Shown piece by piece: positions 1-11,200 of a stretch of 64,000 nt of DNA; position 1 is the stretch's first letter; the number at the start of each line of letters is the position of its first letter. This DNA comes from Trifolium pratense (taxonomy: Eukaryota; Streptophyta; Magnoliopsida; Fabales; Fabaceae). Location of the stretch: positions 45,359,362-45,423,361 of the forward strand of contig NC_060061.1 of NCBI RefSeq assembly GCF_020283565.1. The letters run 5' to 3'. The position numbers were made by a program, and so were the translations under genes. The notes beneath the pieces were generated by a model. The model made no database searches, had not been told where the DNA came from, and was given only the letters and a program-made list of their open reading frames with translations.

Positions 1-698
1 CATATATAATCTTGTTTTTACCCATTAGACCGATAAATCTTATAATTGAATCAAATGACACCTGATATGTCAAAGTACATTTTTTTATAACATCATTGTC
101 GTGGTACGGTGTACTCGTGTTTGAACAATATCTAAGTACGTATTCTATGACTGTAGGCTGTAGCACATATCCTCGTAGTACTGTTTGTTGAACAAACAAT
201 GTCTAAGTACATATTCTTTGTGTTTTACTTCATTGTCTAAGTACTTGTACAAAGTACAAAGAATGTGTATGCAGCCACATTGGGAAACAAAATAAAGGGT
301 GAGCAAAACTCATCATACTCAAAAGCACAATGAGCACAATGTGATAATTTAAAATGCACTAATACCGTAAAATAAAATCAACAACATAAAATCTTAACAC
401 AAATGCAAAGTACATCCTAATTAGTAATTATCATGGAAAATAATACTCAAACACAATTCTCAAACAAAAATACAATAAATATACATTTTTTATTTTTTTA
501 ATATTATTTTTTTAATGTGTTGTCAATTTTTTATCTCCAAATTTGATGTCGATGACAATCCTCGATTACTATCATATAGTACTTCATTATTGAATTCAAC
601 TAAATCCAGGTAGAGAAGCCAACTACTATCCCACAAATATAATATTCAACAGGAATTTCTCAACTGTTTTCGGTCTTTACAGTAAATATTTCTACTAA
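1..698. other. AT-rich intergenic DNA, no gene seen
   Basis: No ORF of note, no RNA gene and no convincing repeat boundary is visible. The stretch is strongly AT-rich with homopolymer runs, as expected for legume intergenic DNA. Confidence 0.6.
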
Positions 699-1560
699 GA
701 TTCTGTTTGGCAAAAATAGTTTTTGGCTAATAAGCTAGCTGATAGCTTATGGCTGATGACTGATAACTTATGGCTGATGACTGATAAGTTGATGATTGAA
801 GTGTTTGGTAAAATTAACGTTTCAACTGACTGATAAATGTAAAATGACATAAAAGGACATTTTTAATTCAATAATTTTTTTTATCAAATTAATACTATTT
901 AAGATATTTAGAATTTAATATTTTAAGTTTATTTTATTTTTTTAGTACAATATTTGAAATTTATTAATTCAATAAATATATCTTTCAAATATTATTATTA
1001 AACTAATTTTTATATGCTGATTTTTTTTAAAAAAATATTATTTTCATTTCAGTTGATATGCTTTATGAAAAAATAAAAACAAAATATATTCACAATATAG
1101 TATAATGGTTAATTATAGTAAGGTACGTTGTTTCAAAAAAATTATGGTAATGTACTTACCTATGAATTAATAAAAAAAAATGTTTTAGCCTTCATATTTG
1201 ATAATAGATAATAAAACATACTAATGATAACATGTGATTTTAAAAGAAGCGACGTTAAAACATGTATTTACTTATTTTATTTTAAATTCTAATGATAACA
1301 AATTATAAAGGGTAAATGTGGATTTTAGTTAAAATAACAAGGGTAAAAGAGAAAATAAAAATGAAAAGCTAGAAGCTATAAGCTCAGAAGCTACTTGAAA
1401 TAGCTTCTGAAAAAGAAGCTAAAAGTCAGTAAAATAAGCTAAAAGTCAGTGAAATAAGCTAAAAACTCTTTCTGAAAAGACTATTACCAAACATGTCTTT
1501 TAGCTTATAAGTCATAAGACAAAAGCTAAAAGTTAGTTTTTTGACTTGCCAAACAGACCC
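699..1560. mobile_element. Tourist-like (PIF/Harbinger) non-autonomous element
   Basis: The two ends are inverted repeats: GATTCTGTTTGGCAA at the left and GGGTCTGTTTGGCAA read inward from the right. Both ends are flanked by the trinucleotide TAA (696-698 and 1561-1563), the target duplication typical of Tourist/PIF elements. Inside are subterminal repeats of AAGCTAAAAGTCAGT and GCTTATGGCTGATGAC and no coding sequence, so any movement would need a transposase supplied elsewhere. A partial relative of its end lies near 19450-19585. Confidence 0.7.
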
Positions 1561-1770
1561 TAAATCCATCCACTCTGTTCCATATCCATAACCTCAAAGC
1601 CTCTAATTTTTTATTCCACAACATTTAACAATTAAAAAAAAAATTAAAACCACAATTAACACGTCAATTAACAATTAACATAAAGCTTTTCAGATAAATT
1701 CAGCATAATCAAATAGTTCCTTCCTTTTTTGTGATAAAAAATTAAATAATTTCTACATGCCACCAGGTAA

Positions 1771-2506
1771 TTATTTACCTAGAAAACAATAAAAAATACC
1801 ACATTTATGCCCAATTCTTCCCCATTTCCTCCCACAGTTGTAGCAGAAGGCACATCCACACCTACAAATAGAAAATATAATAATTATTATAATGAATCAA
1901 ATAAACTAATATTAAAATATTGAAATAAATTAAGATGCAAAATAAAAACCTGCATATTATCTGATTACATCCTTTCTTTCTCTCCACATAGAAATAACAC
2001 TTTGGACATCTTTGCCACTTTTCACTTTTGACCAACTCCAAAAAATTCTTATCCAATTTAAAAGCTTGATATAATTTCCGGCAATAAATCTTTAACTTGA
2101 AGAAAATAGATCTAGAAGACTGACAAATTAATGATTCCCATTGAACAATAATTTCTTTAGACAAAATATGTTGCAAATGTTTTGGCTTCAATTTCACAAA
2201 ACAATTTGGACTTGGACAAGTCACATAATCATTAACCAAATTATTATTTATTTGGAAGGTCACATACTTGGATATGCAATCAAGACAAAAGATGTGGTTG
2301 CAACCATTGGAATTGGAGTTTCTTCTCTTGAAAATATTAGAATCTGTTTTCGATTCAAAACATATACCACATTTATTTGTTTTGCTAAAAAAGAAAATAC
2401 GTGATATATAGGATGAATCATTGTTTGATGCAAGTGTATGGGTGGAAGAGGATTTTTTTGTTGATAAATTTCTTTTTCGTGGAAGCAGTGAGAGTGAGAG
2501 CTTCAT
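1771..2506 (-). CDS. RBR-type RING protein lacking a recognisable IBR domain (2 exons, 215 aa)
   Basis: Exons are 2506-1950 and 1861-1771, joined at a GT-AG intron that restores an Arg codon; the stop is TAA at 1773-1771. RING1 has C46, C49, C69, H71, C74, C77, C97 and C102. RING2 has C167, C170, the expected catalytic position C180 in a KKGCNQ context, C185, then C187, C192, C195, H204 and C206 supplied by exon 2. RBR ligases take ubiquitin from an E2 onto the RING2 cysteine before passing it to a substrate. Between the RINGs there are only about 65 residues with two cysteines, so the zinc-binding IBR seen in normal family members is missing, and the protein is much shorter than usual plant RBRs. 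The ATG begins a Lys/Arg/Ser-rich N-terminus. It may be a functional divergent copy or a decaying one. The intron was placed by eye. Confidence 0.7.
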
Positions 2507-2804
2507 AATAACTTAAAAAAGAAACAAGAATAACAGGTTTAAGTTCAAGAGGGAAGATATTTGAATTGTTAAGAATGTGATGTGATTAGGATTCAACTAA
2601 CATATATGAAAAATTCGGTTCAGAAGAGAAAACCCTAATCACTAAAAACTAGGAATTTATTCCTAACTTCAGCAAGATAAGCACAAGTTTGTTTTTTTTT
2701 TTTTTTATAATAAATAAAGATGAGATTTTTATCCACCTATATTTTTTTAAAAAAAAAAAACAAGAAGACGTATTTTGTTAATATCCACTAAATATTTAAT
2801 AAAA

Positions 2805-3312
2805 GGCTTAAATGCACTTTTGGTCCCCCTATTTTCAAAAAAATGAAGTTTTGGTCCCCCTATTTTAAAAACCAACTTTTTAGTCCCCCTATTTTCATTT
2901 TTTTTAGTTTTGATCCCCCATCCTATTTTGGGGTTAATTTTGTTGATGTGGCCTTGTAACTAATGATGTGGCAACATTCATGTAGACAAATTTAATATCC
3001 ATGTCATTATTATATATTTTTAAATTCAATAAAACTTTATTTTAATGAACTTTCTTAGGTTTAATTAAATTATTTTATAAAATAAGTTTTATTGAATTAA
3101 AAACAAATAATGACATGGATATTAAATTTGTCCACGTAGACGCTGATATGCATTAGTGACAATGCCACATCAACAAAATTAGCCTTAAAATGGATTGGGG
3201 GATCAAAACTAAAAAAAAATAAAAATTGGGGGACTAAAAAGTTGGTTTTTAAAATAGGAGGACCAAAACTTCATTTTTTTGAAAATAGGGGGATCAAAAG
3301 TGCATTTAAGCC
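2805..3312. mobile_element. Mutator-like MITE with long inverted repeats
   Basis: The element begins GGCTTAAATGCACTTTTG and ends with the inverted copy; the arms extend well inward through motifs such as GGTCCCCCTATTTT. A perfect 9-bp direct repeat TTAATAAAA flanks it (2796-2804 and 3313-3321), which fits Mutator-type transposition. No coding capacity is seen. The whole element could fold into a long hairpin and be a small-RNA source. Confidence 0.75.
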
Positions 3313-3379
3313 TTAATAAAAAAATATATTGGGACATTATTTCTCATAATCTACTAACAATATATTAATATATTAAAAG

Positions 3380-3585
3380 TAATTACTGTACTATTTCGGC
3401 TAAAAGCCTAAGACCCATCGAAATGGGATAAAGATAAGCAGTGGCGAAACGACCACGGCGATTATACAAACGGGCGTTGACTAAAGGTAAAGAGCCTAAA
3501 CCGTCCTCAAGTGCCCGTATGAAAGGACAATATAGGTGTTATTGGTGGCAGATCCACTCCACATGGGCCCACGGTATTGTAAACC

Positions 3586-3656
<71 letters not shown>

Positions 3657-3910
3657 TCATACATCAATCCTAGGAATGACATTTTGCGCCTCCATTTATA
3701 CTATTTACCACCTCTTTCATATACTACTTGAACGTCAGAGTGCTAACATGACCGCAGGTACCCTTCCCCTCACACACAAAGGCCGGAATTGTCAAGCTCA
3801 CCATCATCATCAACATTCTACCGCTAGTCAAGACGCCGCAGTTCAGATGTCGACATTGCCATCTCAAGTCAATTATGAACGCCTAGACGTTCAATTGCTA
3901 CCAAGTTACC
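3380..3910. other. Probable LTR-retrotransposon remnant split by a TA microsatellite
   Basis: The base composition here (GC-richer, with phrases such as GAACGTCAGAGTGCTAACAT followed by a GCAGGTACCC motif at about 3730-3770) differs from the surrounding AT-rich DNA and resembles LTR ends of legume Ty3-type elements. Short ORFs on the plus strand (3441-3731 and 3676-3927) have no recognisable domain and are interrupted by the microsatellite; I do not call them genes. Confidence 0.35.
3589..3654. repeat. (AT)n microsatellite
   Basis: About 33 uninterrupted AT dinucleotides. Confidence 0.97.
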
Positions 3911-4799
3911 TGATTCGTCCTCATTGATTTTAATAACATTTCAAATTTTCTACCCTTCAATGTAATTTTACATAACATTTTGCTGAAAAAAATCAACACA
4001 TAAAAATAGGAACGAAATCTTAATATCAAATAAGTTATTCTAAAAAAAAAAAAAGAAGAAGAACATCGATCTAACAAGGTCAAATTGGTTATTTTATTAA
4101 AAAAAAAAATCAAAGAAGATTATGTTAGTTTTTATAGTCGCATATTTTACCATAAGATCTTATTATTATTATTATTATTATTTTTTTATGAGATAAGATC
4201 TTATTTTTATATGTATTAGAAACTCAATATGGCCCAACTATTTTTATAAATTATGCAATCAGCTTATGCAATTTTAAGGGATTATTGCATAAGCCAAGTT
4301 TGATATATGCACGTATGCTACCTTAGCAGACAAGTTACCATCTAAAGTGTTTTACAAGACAAATGGTCAATCTAAGGGATTATTGATGAATTTTTTTTAG
4401 AAGATGAATACTTCTTACTAGCTAAGATGAAAATTGTATAGCTTCAACATCGACACTTGAAAAGAATCAATATTCTAGTGATCACATTCTCGGACAAAAT
4501 TTCTCGAAAAAGAGACTCTTTTTCCATTCGAAAAAATCTCTTCGACATGAAAACTCCCAACACCACATCAAACCCATCCTTTTGGTTATATCTAGAGAAG
4601 GTAAGCAAGCGAGGAAATTGAGAACACAGGTTTGTATAACCAACCCAAATATCTTTCCAAAACCGATCCTTTTTTAGTGCATAAACTTCTTGTATTTTTT
4701 TCTTATATGATTTTATAATTAGTTTCTTTATTAGGACTTTGTCCCTTCCGGTTCATACAAAATAATGCTATATATGGATGTGTGTAATGATTTAACTAA
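3911..4799. other. Intergenic, no gene seen
   Basis: AT-rich sequence with a short ATT run near 4161-4180. No ORF with a domain, no splice-compatible exon of the nodulin family and no repeat boundary were found. Confidence 0.5.
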
Positions 4800-4978
4800 G
4801 GAGAATGTTAACTTGTGCCCTTAAGGCACATGTTAAGAAGATAAATGTGGAAAATATTTATTGAACTTGTGTTGTATTCAATTCTCCAAACATTAAATTC
4901 TTTGTATCATTAAATGTTATATATTTCTATTTTTAGATAACTTAACATGTGCCCTTAGGGCACAAGTTAACATGACCC
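4800..4978. mobile_element. Small MITE (179 bp), Mutator-like
   Basis: The terminal parts are inverted copies containing GTTAACTTGTGCCCT, with GGCACATGTTAAG immediately inside. A perfect 9-bp direct repeat TTTAACTAA lies at 4791-4799 and 4979-4987. There is no coding content. Confidence 0.75.
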
Positions 4979-5264
4979 TTTAACTAATCACAGAATTTTC
5001 TTTAATTAAATAATTATACATATATTGCAGAATTTCAATTTCTACATAGTTGTCATTATAAATATGACATATAATTAACAACTTGTGTTTAATTTGTAGG
5101 TCTATTCAACCTAAAACAACTTAATTTATATATTATAGTATATGGGTAGGAGGACTCTTATACTTTAATTTATTAATACATATTATATTTGCCATTAAAA
5201 AAACTTTATTTTCTCATCACTAAAAAGTCCTGTAGTGATTTTTTGGTTGCAACATTATTCTTCA

Positions 5265-8200
5265 TCAGATTTGTAGAGAATGTCCTCCAAGCTGGTCATT
5301 GGCTGAAATAATAGATGGAAAATAAATACAATATGTTATAATTGATGAAATGTAGAAGCATCATAAAATAAAAAAATATAATATACTGTTAAATAGAGGA
5401 CTTATATATTTTTTGGTACAATAAAAAAAAACTTATATACTATTAAATCTTTTATTATAAAGTAGCAACACTTTAATTTGTTTAAGGCAATTTAATTTAA
5501 TTCCTCACCAATATCATTGAGTAATTTTCTGCTTCCAGGAATACTTTTATGAGCATTCTTTTTTATCCAAGGATATTTTGCATGGAAAGACCTCCAATCA
5601 ACTTTAGACTCTGCATTATTAAATAGAGAAATTTAAACTTACATGGAATGTAAAAAAAAGCATAATAGAAATTTGAAGGTATTAAATGGGTTGTTTTTGG
5701 AGGAAGATTAACATTTCAAGCAGATTTAAAGAGCATGTTTGGATTTGATTTTTTTTTTGAACTTATAAAAATAGTCTATGGAAATAAATAAATTTTTATG
5801 TTGATTCATAAATTTTCACTAACAAAAATTGTATATTTATAAATTTTTTATATAAAAATTGTATCTTTATAAGAGTTTTATCATAAATTGTCTTGAAAAG
5901 CTTATAATAATACATAAAAATTTATTTATTTCACATAAGTTAAAAAATAAACACCATCCCTAAAAGGTCAAAAGTGGATTTTCAAGACTTACAAAAAGTT
6001 ATATGTCAGAATGACTCACCGTTAATTTCTAGACTGGTAAGGGGCTTAGAACTTTCAGAAGCAGCTGCAGTATTTGGAACAAAAAAATTAATAGAAGATT
6101 AAAAAAGCTATCTTTAGTTTTTTTTTTTTTACTAAAAAGCTATCTTTAGTTAGATACAAAGGAAATCTTTCATTTTGAAAAACATTATGAATAAAACTAC
6201 AACTTATATAAAATAAAGATTAATAGTTTTTATCCTAAATTCGAATCTTTCCTACAACCTCAATAAAATTAGGAAGCACATTGTTTCTAACAAAGTTGTA
6301 CTAAAAATGACCATTTACTTACATTTAAATATTGCATTAGTTATTTTTTTATGAATTTAAAATAACTAGTAAATATGCATGGATCCAACCCTAGAAAATG
6401 GAATATCATATTTTAGAATGTAATAAGAGACAAATATTCAAAATAATTGATGAGAAAATGAATAAGCACTTGCATAATTTATTATAGGTAGTTGACTTAC
6501 ATGATCTTTATATTTTTCAACTTTATTAACAACTCAATGAAACGAGTAAAATTCAAATAAATATTATCATCCTTACCAATTTTTGGAGCATTCCCGTTAA
6601 TTTCTTGGTCCTTTTGATCATCCAATGCCTCTGTTAAATAAATTGTAAATGAGATATGACAAAAATTAAATAGTTTATGCGTCTAATATGTATATAAACA
6701 ATTCTGATATAAATGTATTTTATATTTTAATCTTCCTTACTTTTCATAAATATCTTTTTTGAATGGTCTTATAAGTAGTTGTATTTGGTTCAAAGAAGTT
6801 GATAAAAATAATATGAAAAGTAACTTAAGTTAGATGTTTCTTTTTGCAAGAGTACCTCCTTTTTTGACAAAATAACGAAAGAGTACCTCTTAGTATAATG
6901 CTTATTAAAACATTGAATATTGCCAATAATAAAAAAAACACACAAGTTTCTATAAGGATGATAATTGATGAATAACAAGAAAGTTCTTGAATTTGCATGA
7001 TTAACAAAAAAATTATATGTCCAAATGACTCACCATTAATTTTGTGATCAGTAAGGGGATTAGGAGGACTTTCACAAGCAGCTGTAATTAGATCAAAGAA
7101 ATTATGAATTATTAAGAAAAACTTAAGTTAGATAAAAATTCAAATAAATATTTATGTTTAAAGAATATTGCTAACTACTGAATGAAGAAGAGTCAAATTC
7201 AAATAAATATGATCATATGGTTGTATCACCACTACTTTATTATATCATGGGAAGTCACATTATAACTCTTACCAATTTTCTGAGCTTTCACATATTCTTG
7301 GTCCTTTTGGTCATCCAATGCCTCTTCTGAATTGTAAAAAATATGTAAAAAAAGTAAATAATTTATGAATCTAGCTTTTATATGAACATTTCTGATATGT
7401 TTATCTTTTTATTAGTACCTTTTATGATAAAATTATTTTCCCCCTATTTGTTTGCATAAGGACAATTGGCATTTTTCTAACCCATTCATAAAGACACACA
7501 CACCATAAGAAACTTTCTAACATTGTGTCACATATATAATATATATTATTTTTTATATTAAGATTTTCTCTAATAGGTAGGAGTAACCCTTTCAAGGACT
7601 TTTGATGATATATTATAGTCCAAATACATTAAATATACAATTAATTTAAAAAATATAATTTTGCTTATAAAATATTACGGATGAAGTATATGTCAGAATG
7701 ACTCACCGTTAATTTTGAGACCAGTAAGAGGATTAGGAGGACTTTCACAAGCAGCTATTATTGGATCAAAGAAATTAATAAATAATCAATAAAACAATCT
7801 TTAGTTAGATACAAATAAAATAATTATGTATGAATAAAAACCACAGCTTATAAAATTTGAAAGATTAATAGTTTAAATTTAAAGTAAACTTAGTAAGGGA
7901 AAATTAGAAATTGCCAGAATTGTTAACTAATTACAAATTAATTAACCTAAATTGAGTTGTAATAACATAGAGGTATAATTTAGTTAGAAGCTTAAGGGTA
8001 TAATTCTTTGAGTTTTGAGGAAAAAAACAGTTACATCTCTCTATCTCCCTTCTTCCCAACGAACTAAACCTTTCATTCCCAAAACTTTCATCTTTCTCAT
8101 GATCCTTGCCTAGCTTTCTTGCATGTAAGCAATTCCTAGAAAAGCAAATTTCAATCCACTTAAAAGGTTTATTGGGAAGAAAGTAGAAGTTAAAGCTAGT

Positions 8201-11200
8201 AGAAGAAAAGGGTTAGAAAACCCACAAGCACTGAAGAATTTCTTCTTCATAATCATCATCATCGTCATCATCATCTTCGTCGTCATCATCATCTCCTTCT
8301 CCCCCTACTAGAATCACTCTTAAAATGTTAAGGTGATCAGTTCTTATTAAGTTTGATTTTGGTTTGTGACTATAATTAGATATGAATTTAGTTTTTAATC
8401 AGCTCTATAGCTTTCTATTAGTAACGTTAATCCTAGAAAGTACTAGTAATTATTCAAGATGTTATAATGATACTATATGAAAGAATTTTGACAATATATG
8501 AATTAATTTTAGTTATGCAAATTGTTTAAAATTATATTTCGATGTTTTATTGAGAATATAAAGTTTATTGTGCACCATAAAGAAGAGATAATATGGTTAA
8601 TCTCGTTCAGCACAACGAAGAAATATTGTGATTAGTATTATTCACCATAATGAAGAGATATTGTGATTTATGTGCGAGAAAGAAAAATAATAATTTGGTT
8701 TTACAATCTTTTTTAAGTTGCCTATGAATTTTAAAAATGAACTTACATTTTGTTATAAAGTTGTTCATTTTCTGAGCTGTACGAATGAGAATATAGTTTT
8801 TTAAATAAATTTTGATGATTAATTTTTTATTTTGGGATGTATGAATTAAAGTTTGAAAACACTTCCGAATACCATAGCTCTATATTTTGGAAAGGTATAG
8901 TGTATTAAACTTATTACTTATTACTTATTAGGTTTAATTGATATTTTGGTCCCTGTAAGTTAGCGTATTTTTGTTTTTAATCTTTATATTTTTTTTTTAG
9001 GAATTCATTCGGTAAGTTAACGTGTTTTTGCTTTTAGTCTCTAAAGTTAAATTTCGTAGGAAACTTCGCAGAAAACATGCAAATTTTAAATTCACAGAAA
9101 AATTCAACGAAAATTCTGCAGATTTTCCTAGAGATTTTAATTTTAGGGACTAAAATCAAAAGATTTTAACATACAAGTATTATTGATAGTTGACGTATAT
9201 CATCGAATCATTTATCTAACTTTACTAAGTTACTAAGTACTCAATAAATTCTTGCAAAAAGAATACTAGTAATTAGTCAATAAAAAATAGTCAAATTCAA
9301 ATAAGTATTGTAACTAACTACTACATTATTAGACCAAAGGAAATTATGTTATTATAACTCTTACCAAATTTATGAGCCTTCACATATTCTTGGCCCTTAT
9401 GGTCATCCAATGCTTCTGCTATAAATTGTAACGAAATATGTGAATAACGTTAATAATTACACTTCTGGTATGATAAAAATTATTTTTTATTTTTGGTCAA
9501 ATTTTTCTATTTATTTGTAATAGGGACAAATAACATCTTTCTAACCCATTAATTCCAACTCTAGAAAAAGGAATGAGTAATTTTAAAATGTAAATAGACC
9601 AATATAAAAATATTTAATAAACACATAAGGTTAATATTTTACGCACTTGCATTAATTATTAGGAGCGATCGCGGTGCAGTTTGGTTCGATTTTGAGCATA
9701 AAAGTCATCTATCCGAGAGATAAAAATACATGCGGTTTGGTTTAGTTCGGTTGGTTTTTTAAAAGCCATCCAAACCAAACCAAACCAATGCGGATTGGAT
9801 TGATTCGATTGATTCAATTTACACCATAACATTTCAGTACCAAATAATTTTAAACATAAAAAAAAAAACTCGAAGTTCCAAAATAACATTATAATATCAA
9901 TAAAAATTGTTTATCTAAAATAATATTATAGTACCTTACAATTTTAATTATACTAAAAAAGAACTTGAAGTTCAAAAATATCGATATAAGTTATTTTTCT
10001 AAAATAACATTACAAGACCAACGTAACATTACAGTACAAAAAAAATATTTGAAGTTCCAAAGTAATACATCATTATGAGTCAAAAATATAACACATTGCG
10101 GTTTGGTTCGGTTTTCTTAATTAAATGAAAACCGTCAATCAAACCAAACCATGTGGTTTAGTAAAAATATCATCCCAATTCATCCAAACCAAATGCGATT
10201 TTTGCAGTTTTCAATTTGGATTGGTTCAGTTTGCGATTTTTCTTTTAGATTAGTTCGGGATACGATCATCCCTAGGGTAAATGACAGGTCTGGATTAGAT
10301 CAAGTAACTGCATCATGCAGTTAGTGTTTTTACCCGTCCAACCTGAAATCGACGTCTGAGATTATTTATAGTTGATTTTATTAATATGTAATATTGACTG
10401 TCCGATTATAAATGGACGACTAGGATTCAAAACATCGTGAAACAACGTACTTGTTTAACGACATGCAATCATTATTCGTAAATGACTTATATCATCTAAT
10501 TACTTTGCAACTTTGCTAAGGGAAAATTGGTCAAACAAACTTGATGTATTTAGTCCAATTAACCAAATACACAAACTTTCTTTGACTAATTTTTTCTTAT
10601 ATTTTGGGACGGAATGAGTACGATGATCAATTTTAAATAAATGTTAGCATTGTCACTACTAATTAATTATACAAGTAGAAAATTAAGAGATTATGATCTT
10701 TACCAAACTTATGTGCCGCCTTAAGATATTTGAGGACCATTTCCTCATCCAATGCCTCTTCTGAATTAAAAAATTGTGAAAATAGTAAATAATTTATGAA
10801 TCAAACTCTAAAGTGTAAACTGACAAATATGAAAATTATTGATGAAAAAAATAAAATTGAAAGGTTAATATTAAGTACTTGCATTACTTTTTTATAAGTA
10901 GTTGACATATATCAACTAATTATTTATCAAATTTATAGTATTATCATTCTTACCAGATTTATGAGTCTTCACGTATTCTTGGTTCTTTTGGTCATCTAAT
11001 ATCTCTTCTGAATTTTCAAAAATATGTGAAAAACAGTTAGTTAATTCGTAGGAGTATTTATTTAGGATGTTAACATAAAGACTCACCATCTACTCCCCCA
11101 TTTGGTTAAAATAAAGAATAGAAATTAATAAAATAATATAAAAAGTAACTTAAGTGAGATGTTATTCTTAAGAGTACCCCTGAGCATAATGCTTATTAAT

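Noticed and set aside
8110..8292. Minus-strand ORF with a Met/Lys-rich start, within nodulin-25 intron 10
   Set aside because: The start is a CAT-repeat artefact, and no splice phase fits the nodulin modules.
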